DNA from: Heliocidaris erythrogramma
Lineage: Eukaryota; Echinodermata; Echinoidea; Camarodonta; Echinometridae
Assembly: GCA_025617745.1 (NCBI GenBank)
Contig: CM046867.1
Span: 25,660,705-25,724,704 of the forward strand
Direction: 5' to 3'
DNA: 64,000 nt
The notes under the pieces were generated by a model that made no database searches, was not told the origin of the DNA, and saw only the letters and a program-made list of their open reading frames with translations. Shown here piece by piece: positions 48,120 to 57,137 of the stretch. A program made the position numbers and the translations under genes. Within the stretch, counting starts at the first letter, position 1. Every line of letters begins with the position of its first letter.

Positions 48120-48252
48120 TCAGTCAAGTATTGGCGACAGCCCACTGGCGAAAATGCCGTACGCCTCTGCAGTTATAACCAAAATAAAGAAGAAGAAGAA
48201 GAACAAGAAGAAGGAAAAAAAAGAAGAAGAAGAAGAAGAAAAAAAAAAGAAG
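48120..48252 (+). mobile_element. Short retroposon with GAA tail
   Basis: CTCTGCAGTTATAACCAAAA leads into AATAAAG and then about 65 bp of GAA and A-rich repeat. A retroposed sequence with a simple-repeat tail is the likely reading. The body is too short to classify. Confidence 0.45.
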
Positions 48253-48327
48253 ATGATCAACGGGTAATGGGAAAAGAAAGAGATGATAGTTTTGTATTCG
48301 AGTGTGATAGTTTTTGTCCTTATATAG

Positions 48328-48494
48328 AAAGGTTTTGTCAAGGAATATTGATGAAGGTAGCTTCGTTGTTCATGATAGTAAAGACTCAAGAATGCGGCAA
48401 GAATGCAGGGACGTGCTGAAAATGCTTCCATCTACTTTGCAAATAACTATGCAATTAATAGACAATGTCTTTCCTTGGTGCTTGGATACAAGAA
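48328..48494 (+). CDS. Candidate internal exon, unassigned
   Basis: A T-rich tract and TATATAG acceptor open a frame with balanced composition: NIDEGSFVVHDSKDSRMRQE, then CRDVLKMLPSTLQ and NVFPWCLDTR, closing at a GTAAAT donor. It enters in phase 2 and leaves in phase 1. That outgoing phase fits the exon at 51,965, but the incoming phase does not fit 47,728. No family recognised. Confidence 0.35.
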
Positions 48495-49147
48495 GTAAAT
48501 ATTTGAAGTCAATTAAAAAAAATGTGTGCTGGAAATGAAATATGGCATTTTATCAACTAATATATACATTTTATATGACTCCACAATGTCATGTCATTGC
48601 TTTATTTGCGTGTAACCGCTAATTATATCTCAAGATATTCAATATATAGTACTTAATAGCTTTAATACTTCCAGAAAACCAAACAAATGAAACATTTATC
48701 GCAATGCGACTGGATAGTTATTTGCGCGATTGTAATCCATTTTTCTTTCATATAGGCCTATATGATAAAATACGAATTCTAATAATCCATTATTGGGTAT
48801 GTTTTTCATCAGTGTATTAGCTTGTTCAGGACACTTGCGGAGCGGAAATAAGCTCTCTTTTCTTGGTAATTATATAAAAGGAATCGGCAGTGAGCTCAAC
48901 TCCAACATTTGCAGGTGCTTGAAAGAGAGAGAGAGAAAAAAAAAGAGAAAGAGAGAGAGAGAGGGGATATACGTGAGTAAATATTTGAGCAAAATTGGGC
49001 TGATATAACAACTTGTGAAATAACTGGGGAGATCATTCGAAAGCACTTTATGAATTGCGTGAAAATTAAAATGTGTAATAGCTGATCGCACCCACGTATT
49101 CACTTCTGACGGAAACGGCTAACATCAAACGATGTTGGAGTCAACAC

Positions 49148-49497
49148 ACTAAGAAAAAAGGTTAATGTTTGCACCCTATATGCAACACTGGCAGCACCTT
49201 TTTGGGTGCAATCTTGCACCCTACTTGAAAAGGGTGCAAAAATGCACCTTTTTGTTCTTGTTTGCACCCTTTAATGGTGCAACGTTGCACCTTTTAGGGT
49301 GCAGAAACGCTTGCATCCAAAAGGGTGCAAATTTGTACCTTTTCTAAAGGGTACAACTCTGCACCCTTTAAGGGTGCAAATTATAGCTAACCGCACCCTT
49401 AAAGGTGTAAAAAGCTTCTTAGGGTGCAAAGTTGCACGCAAAAAGGTGCAACTTTTGTCGCACTTGAAGGGTGCAAACTTGTACCTTTCTTTAGTGT
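49148..49497. mobile_element. GGTGCA element, full copy
   Basis: 350 bp with inverted ends CACACTAAGAAAAAAGGTT and ACCTTTCTTTAGTGTG. Filled with about a dozen TGCACC/GGTGCA words in alternating orientation, so nearly any part can pair with another. Several Cys-rich frames are by-products. Confidence 0.93.
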
Positions 49498-49612
49498 GAA
49501 TGATGTTAAATAATTTGGTATAGTCACGAAGCTAGAATGAGAGAGATAGGGAACTACAAAATAGTATACTTCCTTCCATTATGGTTCAGACAATATTCTT
49601 CTCTCTGTATCT
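49498..49612. other. Short spacer
   Basis: Nothing seen. Confidence 0.5.
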
Positions 49613-49654
49613 ATGATTTTAATTATTGTATTTTCTTATAAAGTAATCACTACC

Positions 49655-49940
49655 GTGATCATTGTCGTTATTTTTTACAGCATCATCATCACTATTGTCA
49701 TCATCATAATCACCACCGCAACTAACATCATTTTCCTCACATTTACAATCACCACCATCATCATCGCCATTACCATCATCACCACTATCACCACCACTAT
49801 CACCATCACCACCATCATTAACATCACCATCATCATCATCACTATCACCATCATCACCATCAAAATTGTCATCATCATTATCACCATCACCATATCATCA
49901 TCATCGTCATCGTCGTCGTCATCATCATCATTACGATAAA
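49655..49940. repeat. (ATC/ACC)n trinucleotide tract
   Basis: About 285 bp of CAT, CAC and CGT triplets. Ile/Thr frames on one strand and Asp/Met frames on the other are artefacts of it. Confidence 0.97.
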
Positions 49941-51363
49941 CATTATTTATTGGAGCCACATAGAGTGATGGACATCTTCGGTAAAAAAATAAATGCGGAG
50001 ACTTTGCCGTGGGTTGGACGGAAGGCGTATTTTTTGCCCCCCCCCCCCAAATAAAAAAAAAAAAATAGCGGCCGGGAGTGGTTCATTAATGGATAGATCG
50101 CTTCGATGATGGACTAATGTACTGGTTGACTGATTATTGATTGATCAGTAGAATGGTATCATTTTGTTTAACAAAAGTATTTCGATCACTCAGAGAAATA
50201 TGATGTACAGCTAAACCAAATATGTCGTATCCTGTATACTTTTATAAAATTATTGCACTCTAATACTACTGAAGTACGTCATGAATACAAGCAGTTTGGA
50301 AATACCAAATATCATTATGTTTTAATTATGTACAATGAAACCTGTGAGCCATGGTTCATTAATTTCATATAAATCACTGCCATTCTTTTCTTTCGTGCAT
50401 CGGTTAAAAGATTTTCTGGTTGCACATTGTCGTCAAATACAATACATTCCTTTGCGATGGCAATAGCTTTCTTTTCCTCGCATTTTTGTGAAAATCACAG
50501 AAGCAGCAGGAAATGAAAGTAAGAGAAACATGAAGAACCAAAAAAGAGAAAAAATAAATTTATAGGGTGAAGAAGAGGGAGGGTGTCAAATTTTTGAAAT
50601 AGAACAGGACCGTGATGAAAAAGAGGACGTCAGGAGACCAGGATGTACACTATTATGTACACAGTGTACACGATCTAAACAGACTACAGTATAATGATCC
50701 CCTCCTTGTTGTAAATGTGATTGACATATTGTTACTACATGTCAATCATTTATCAGTCACAATACTGCCATGCTTTAAGTTCCGCCTAAATAAATGATAC
50801 GTGGATAAATAAACATTCCTAAAAATATTGTGAAACGACATTAAGGTAAGGAACTAACCATTCCCCCTCCACATGCTGCATATAAATATGTTATCTCAAA
50901 TAACAAACCAGGCATGAATAATCGATTAAACTTGTAAGCAAAACAAAAATAATTCTGAAAGCATAGCGGGTATAATTGTGGTTATTTTACCGCAATAAAT
51001 AATACTCCTACTGACAGCGGAAGGATGCACTTGGGGTTGGGTGAAGATATTGAAAAAGAGAAGTGAAACCGCGTAATAAATTATGCAAATCAATTTATAC
51101 CTGAAATCCTTACATGCTCAGTCGCCTGTCATAGTACTAGTAGCGAAGAGGCACTTCAAGGGAATTTAAGAAATTGATAAAGAGCAAGATCTAATCGGGA
51201 ATGAAATTGTCTAGATGATGTGCAACAAGATATATACAGATTAAATCAGATCAAATCAAATTAATGGGCCAGTAAAGGGATAAAGCATCACATATGGACT
51301 GGAACTCTGAAATGATGGATAAATGGAAAGTTGATGAAGGACAGACATATTGATCACTGAATG
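49941..51363. other. No gene seen
   Basis: C and A homopolymers near 50,037-50,066. Otherwise AT-rich with no exon evidence. Confidence 0.5.
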
Positions 51364-51636
51364 CAGTGGGGTAGCGTGGGTCCAGACATTCAGGTGGAAC
51401 CGGTATGGGTGGGGGTGGGGGGGGGGGGGGGGAGGGGTGGGGGGGGAGGGGTGGGGGAGTATGCCGGTTACCACTCTTACTTGTAAATCTTACTCGGTGG
51501 ATAAATGCAAAGTAACAAGTCCATTAATTTGGGGGTTGTGAGGGGTCGAGGCATCTTTCACATTCCCTTCCCCCTCTCCCTTTTGTAAAATTTTGCCGAC
51601 TGATAGATGGCACTTTCTCCAGTGGCTACGCCACTG
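51364..51636. mobile_element. CAGTGGCGTAGC element
   Basis: CAGTGGGGTAGCGTGG faces CAGTGGCTACGCCACTG. The interior has a dense G tract. A nonautonomous element with short imperfect inverted ends. Confidence 0.65.
51402..51461 (+). repeat. G-tract with quadruplex potential
   Basis: 60 bases that are nearly all G, broken only by single T or A, with a 15-G run at the centre. Many G3+ runs satisfy a quadruplex pattern on the plus strand. Confidence 0.85.
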
Positions 51637-51964
51637 ACTGAACGAATAAATGAAACAGACACTGTAGAATAATTTAGGGGGTGATTAAAATAAGCAAAGT
51701 GCCCATTGTGGAGGGGTCCATGGGCATCAATTCTTTTAGTAAAACGGGTGGGGGTGCTCCAGCCCAAATCTTTTGTGACCCCTCTTGAATGGTGGATTGC
51801 AACAAAGGAAGGATGACCAAGAATGTATTTGACAGCATAATTTGAACTATTTAGAGAATATACAGTGTATGTGTATTTTAAATTCCCGTTTTAATTGCTT
51901 CTCACTGCTTCTCACTTTCTATTTTTTTTTTTTAAATCCCAAACTTTCCCTGATTTTTTAAAAG

Positions 51965-52107
51965 AAGATTTGAAGGTCCCAGAAATCAGAGGATTTTTAA
52001 GAACTGTGAACACATCAGTACAGACAATGCCTAAACTCAGATTCTATTTTACTTCAGGTAGTATTGCCAGCAGTGGTATATTGGCTTCTGAGCAGATAAG
52101 CAATTAA
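51965..52107 (+). CDS. Candidate terminal exon, unassigned
   Basis: A pyrimidine tract with CCCTGATTTTTTAAAAG acceptor opens a frame in phase 1: DLKVPEIRGFLRTVNTSVQT, then PKLRFYFTSGSIASSG and a stop after ISN. An internal donor (TTCAG with GTAGTA at 52,058) is also possible. AATAAA follows 60 nt after the stop. Family unknown. It may join 47,728 or 48,494, both of which end in phase 1. Confidence 0.4.
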
Positions 52108-52167
52108 AAGACTCTGGATAACAATTTACTAAATACATATTTAAACAATGGAAGGACAAGGATAAGA

Positions 52168-52173
52168 AATAAA
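52168..52173 (+). promoter_or_regulatory. Candidate poly(A) signal
   Basis: AATAAA 60 nt downstream of the stop at 52,105-52,107. Confidence 0.4.
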
Positions 52174-53026
52174 ACTTCCATCGGGACCACATTAAACACA
52201 AATAATGATCATCTTGCACATAGAAATATTTTGTAAATCTGCTAATATAAAACGTGTTTTATTTGGCATAAATTACAATATCATGTATGTACATAAAATG
52301 GCAGCATCTGTATAAAAACCTTGCAAAATATTATGTTGTGATCACTACACAATGCGAGAATATAGATGTACTGGCATTAACTCTTGTATTTCCAATATTA
52401 TTGCAGTTCATGATCTCTAATATTGTTACCATAGCAACTTACCAATAACATATTGAGATTTTACTGTTTGTGGAGATCTTTGGTACTTGTTCTTGAAATA
52501 ACTGCAAATCATAGTTGTTTTTATAATCATATAAATGTTTTGAAATGGGGGTCTTAAACTGGCTGTCTGGCTCATACTTGCATGGAACAAAACAATTAAA
52601 AAAAAATTTGTTTCTAGATACATGTATTGGACAAATGTTTAAAAAAAAAAAAAAAAAATTATTAGCACAATAGTGCTGAAATTAAAAATGTATTTCATTT
52701 TCTTATTGCCTGTCTTTAATATTTGGAAAAACATGGAGAGCATATAGAAAACATGGCATGAAAAATGTTAAATTGTCTACTAATTTCTTCTTTTTAAAGA
52801 ATATTTACTCAACATTTGTTTACTTGGTTGTCTAAATTGATGTACACCTTTTAACATCTCTGCTCATGTTGTGTCAATCGTTTATAATTGTTATAAAGCA
52901 TCTTTGATATAGAGTTTCTCTGATATACTGTTAGTATTCCGGATGATTCTTTTCTATGGTGATTAATTCCACTTCTTGTCCTGTCATAATAAGGATGTAA
53001 CATATCTGTTGCCATGTCATGTAAAC
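52174..53026. other. No gene seen
   Basis: AT-rich with an A homopolymer near 52,641-52,658. Confidence 0.5.
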
Positions 53027-53412
53027 TTAAAGGGAAGGTTCAGTTCTGGGAGAGGTGAAAAATAATTTGTGAGCTTTCTCATTCTTATTATGTTAGTTAG
53101 GAAGATTATGATGATGATAGATATGTCACCAGAAAAGGATTGCTCTTCAAATGCCTTCACATTCAAAATATGACAAGAAACGGCTGAAATCTTTGGGCCA
53201 AACATTTTTGTGTAGTCCCATATACCAATTTCTGTGTTTAGTGCAGGTGACTCTCAGCAGGATTGAGTCAATTTCCTATCATTTTGGTGATTCCAAAACC
53301 TTACAGCATACACCAATTCTTTTATGTGCTATACCATCAACCTTTCCCATTTGCTTTGAGAGAGTTTCTTTCATAATGTAATCTCATGACCAGAACTCAA
53401 CTTTATCTTTAA
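53027..53412. mobile_element. TTAA MITE with GAGTTCTGG ends, copy 4 (best preserved)
   Basis: TTAA at both borders. Termini TTAAAGGGAAGGTTCAGTTC and CAGAACTCAACTTTATCTTTAA-like. Same orientation as 9,459, and the copy in which both ends survive. Confidence 0.9.
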
Positions 53413-53559
53413 AGTTAACGACTTAGGAGAGGGAAGGACCCACAAACTTTGAAAGCATGCCTGAGGTAATCATACCTTGCCACAGGATATCTCTGTTGCA
53501 AGAATAATCCAGTTTACAAGGAGCTAGGTTATTCAATGAATCAATGTAAATATTGATAA

Positions 53560-55128
53560 ATTTACTGCTTAAAAAGACTGAAACATGATGTAAAACAACT
53601 GAGTGTAATAAGCAATGACCCCTTGCCAACGTGGATCCTGAAAAAGCACATAAAATGTTTGCTGCCATGTATTACGAAAATCATAAATGAGTCTCTTCAA
53701 CGTGGTGTGTTTCCCGACTCATTTAAAAGTGCTATTGTGTGTCCTCTGTTGAAAAAGTCAAATTTAGACACGGAGGATTTCAAGAACTATCGCCCCGTGT
53801 CTAATCTGAAATTTCTCTCAAAAGTGTTAGAGAGGATTGTTGCTGTACGTCTCCATGACCATCTTGAAGATCACAATCTCCATGAATCTTTCCAATCAGC
53901 CTACAAAAAGCACCATGGAACAGAGACGGCTTTACTTAAGGTACATAACGACATTTTGCAAGCTCTTGATTCCAAACAGGCTGTATTTCTAGTGCTTCTT
54001 GATATATCGTCGGCCTTCGACACTATCGATCATGACATCCTACAGCTCCGACTTTCATCTGTGGGCATTGAAGGTTGTGCCTTGTCCTGGTTTCGCTCTT
54101 ACATGGATAATCGATCACAGTCCGTAAAGATCAACGACTCCGTTTCACCAGAGGTTAATCTCTCTTACGGCGTGCCACAAGGGTCAGTTTTGGGCCCGTC
54201 CCTCTTTAGTATCTACTCTACACCTCTTGCAGAGATTGCTCGATTACATGATGTCCATGACCATCTTTATGCAGATGATACTCAGCTTTATATACCATTT
54301 AATCCTTTGGACCCTGAGAGTGTAATTAGCAGACGTCAGAAGTTGGAAAGGTGTATAGCTGAAATGAAGGCATGGATGTGTTTGAACAAGCTTAAGCTCA
54401 ATGATGCTAAGAGTGAATTTTTAATTCTTTCATCTCAGTATCAGAAGGTTGATTTACAACACTATTCCATTCGAATTGGTGATTCACATGTATTACCTAA
54501 AAACACTGCTCGTAATCTTGGAGTGTTATTTGATAGTAATATGACAATGAATGATTTTGTACAAAAAACATGTCAGTCAATGTATTTTCATCTACGTAGT
54601 ATCAGTAACATCAGAAAGATATTGTCAGATAAAACAGTTGCCACTATAATTCATGCATTTGTAATTTCTCGTCTTGACTATTGCAATTCTCTTCTGTACA
54701 ATGTGTCATCTTCTCAAATAGCTAAGCTACAAAGAGCACAAAACGCTGCTGCCAGAATATTGTCTAAGACACGTAAAAGGGATCATATTTCACCAATTTT
54801 GAAAGGGTTACATTGGCTACCAGTCAGAGAGCGTATCGAGTATAAAATTCTGCTTATTACTTGGAGGGCATTACATGGTTCTGCCCCCTCGTATATTGAA
54901 AATCTAATTTCTGAATATGTACCAACTCGCTGTCTGCGTTCTTCTGGCAAAAATCTTATTGTGGCACAAAGAACGAAATCATCTCTTGGTGACCGTGCCT
55001 TCATAGCTGCGGCGCCTAGTTTATGGAATAACTTACCTCCTAATATCCGTGCCATAGACACTTTGGATTCTTTGAAGTCAAAATTGAAGACAGTACTTTT
55101 CTCTAAAGCATACAGTGAAATGTAATTC
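53560..55128 (+). CDS. LINE reverse transcriptase, 5'-truncated ORF2
   Basis: The longest open frame in the window. The uninterrupted frame runs from just after a stop at 53,557 to the stop at 55,123-55,125. It encodes a non-LTR reverse transcriptase that copies the element's RNA at the target site. Numbering from the TTG at 53,623: N-terminal RT blocks (FPDSFKSAIVCPLLKK near 30-45, NYRPVSNL near 55-62), the first catalytic Asp in LLDISSAFDTIDH (125-137), GVPQGSVLGP (183-192) and YADDTQLY (216-223) with both catalytic Asp. A C-terminal region ending WNNLPPNIRAIDTLDSLKSK is typical of CR1/L2-group LINEs. No apurinic-type endonuclease and no first ORF, so it is 5'-truncated and not autonomous. 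No stops or frameshifts suggest a fairly recent insertion. Clade call (CR1/L2) is from motif style. Confidence 0.95.
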
Positions 55129-55264
55129 AACACAGATTTGTAGCATTCTTCAGTCCTTTCTATTTCTACCTTCTCGCTTCTTTCATTTTCATCATGCGCC
55201 TCGGAATAGTTAACTAGATAGATGGCGCAATATAAGTGCGTTGTATTATTATTATTATTATTAA
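53560..55264 (+). mobile_element. CR1/L2-type LINE, 5'-truncated
   Basis: Contains the RT frame, a short 3' region ending GATGGCGCAATATAAGTGCG and an (ATT)n tail at 55,244-55,264. The 5' boundary is approximate because no target duplication was identified. Bases 53,413-53,559 are of unknown origin. The tail plan recurs in the SINEs and tail fragments elsewhere in the window. Confidence 0.9.
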
Positions 55265-55389
55265 GCACAACAACGATTACACTATATAATGGCAAATCAA
55301 AACATAAGAAACACTCATGTATCCCTCTTGGTAACATTGGTATATAGAGCCTCTGATTCTTAAATGAACATGTTTTTGCTAGTCTGGTT

Positions 55390-55641
55390 TTTAGGGAGTC
55401 AGCTCACTATTCATAAAGACCGCTATTCATAGAAACCGCTATTCATTTAACACTCGTTATGAATAGCAGTCCTTATGAATAGTTATAAATAGTGGTCCTT
55501 ATGAATGGAGGTCCTTATAAATAGTGAGGTAATTTGTCTATGGTTTGCTCGCTATTTAGAAGGACCGCTATTCATACAAAGCCGCTATTCATTTAGTCAC
55601 ACGTTCTGGATAGCGGTCCTTATGACTAGCAAGGTTACCCC
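55390..55641. mobile_element. ATAAGGACC element, copy 2
   Basis: Reverse orientation of 11,411. Repeated GACCGCTATTCAT and ATGAATAGC words, terminus GCAAGGTTACCCC. A CACAACACAA microsatellite follows. Confidence 0.88.
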
Positions 55642-55965
55642 GTTTTTAGAGTGGGCTCGATACAACACAACACAACACAAGCTCATATAACACAGCACAT
55701 TATAGTTCAAGAGCATATATCAGTACACAACACACAAAAAGAAGCACAATTATGATTTGAGTGATGGCAAAGAATGCCCTCTCATATTTCAAGGTAGAAA
55801 ATGTTGAATATAGTGGGATCCATTGATCAAATATCTAGATCACAGATGAGAGGAAGCCTGCAAACTAATGATATTGGCAAATAAAAGGACACCCATATCA
55901 CATTCACAGGATATGTATCTGTTTTGATAAGTTCACACATACATGTAATCTTACTCAGAAAACCA
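55642..55965. other. No gene; ACACA-rich start
   Basis: ACACAACACAA short repeats at 55,662-55,735, then AT-rich sequence. Confidence 0.5.
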
Positions 55966-56114
55966 GGGCCCTGTTTCACAAAATTTGTTATCAATAACAA
56001 CTGCCCCATTTCTATGACACATTTGCCTTCAGCCAATCAGATTCAAGGATTTCAGTAGCTTATAACAATTATTGTAACTTGTTATTTATAACAAGTGTTA
56101 TGAAACGGGAACCC
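55966..56114. mobile_element. GGGCCC-ended MITE
   Basis: GGGCCCTGTTTCACAAAATT faces TTATGAAACGGGAACCC. The interior CAGCCAATCAGATTCAAGGA matches 32,885 and 61,802. Confidence 0.9.
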
Positions 56115-56207
56115 TGTTCTATGATGGAACTGTCTTGCTTGTCTATAATCTCAGTGATATCAGGGCCCAATGACATAAACAGTTCATGCAATTGTATCTC
56201 TCCAACA

Positions 56208-56597
56208 TTAACCCTTTCAGGACAATTGACCAGTTTGTGGTATGGCTCAATAACTTTTGGTTCAGAGCTCAAAAATATACCAGATGTATGAGTAGAAAGA
56301 GCAAAAATTTCTGCACACACTATGTCCATATTTGATGCCAGGAATTTTTAAAACAAGAATAAGCTTTAAAATCCTTAAATTGGCAACACATTGAGAGGTT
56401 CAAAATCATTGTTTTTTATCAAAATTGGCAATTTCTTCAACTTTTCAACAAAATTACTAACCATGTACATATTTTCAAAAACATTACACCCTATTAGATC
56501 CAAGTACCACTAAAAAGAAAAATATTATTGTTGCCAATTTGAAGAAAAAAGTGTGATCAATTTAGCCCTTAAATAATTCCTGTCCTGAAAGGGTTAA
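56208..56597. mobile_element. TTAA element with CCCTTTCAGGACA ends
   Basis: TTAA at both borders, inverted termini CCCTTTCAGGACA and TGTCCTGAAAGGG, 390 bp, no transposase. CCCT at the terminus with TTAA target is the best piggyBac-like signature in the window. Partial copy at 3,081. Confidence 0.9.
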
Positions 56598-56750
56598 TCA
56601 TATCTCCTCCAACCGATCATATCTTTACAATCAATAGTAACTGACAATAAATTTTATGTTAGAGAAAGATATGTGTATCTTTCACTGTAAGATACAATCA
56701 GTTGTATGAAGAATTAAGATATAATAGATTTCTACAAATGATTAAAAGTT

Positions 56751-56756
56751 TTTATT
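56751..56756 (-). promoter_or_regulatory. Candidate poly(A) signal of the coiled-coil gene
   Basis: AATAAA on the minus strand, about 200 nt beyond the stop codon at 56,960-56,962. Confidence 0.45.
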
Positions 56757-56759
56757 AAA

Positions 56760-56845
56760 GAAAAATAAATAACAAATAGTTGGACAAGTATACATTCATG
56801 GATTTAATTCAGGTGATGAGCTTCTGCTATGTGATGACCTATCAA
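56760..56845 (-). pseudogene. Relic copy of the terminal exon
   Basis: A diverged duplicate of the stop-codon region (56,925-57,005) inside the putative 3' UTR. It still reads SSHSRSSSPELNP then a stop, against SSHSRSSSPELSP in the exon. An AG acceptor (CAAATCAG) precedes it but would enter in phase 1, not the phase 2 of the true last exon, so in-frame alternative use is not straightforward. Confidence 0.75.
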
Positions 56846-56959
56846 CTGATTTGTTTTAAAATCAGAAAACTATTTCTAGGATGGAATTGGCTTAGTTCAT
56901 GCATATAATATTAGTGACATTGTATCAAATAAACAATAAATAGTTGGACAGCCAAACAA

Positions 56960-57137
56960 TCATGGACTTAATTCAGGTGATGAGCTTCTGCTGTGTGATG
57001 ACTTGTAGCTGTGGATGGAGCTTGTAACAGAAGGTGCTCTATCTCTAGTGTACCCACTAGAGGGATGGTTTAGTCTAGGTTGATTGTATGTACCACTAAG
57101 GTGTGATGTAGGCAGGTGCATCGAGACATGTCCTCCT
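56960..57137 (-). CDS. Terminal exon (Ser-rich tail)
   Basis: Acceptor TTTTATGGCAG at 57,138-57,140. Enters in phase 2, completing Arg with the preceding exon. Encodes GGHVSMHLPTSHLSG through SRSSSPELSP, stop TGA at 56,960-56,962. Confidence 0.9.

Noticed and set aside
49613..49959. Ile/Thr-rich and Asp/Met-rich frames
   Set aside because: Translations of the ATC/ACC trinucleotide repeat.
54783..55337. 184-residue minus-strand frame
   Set aside because: Antisense to the conserved reverse-transcriptase frame and without motifs of its own.
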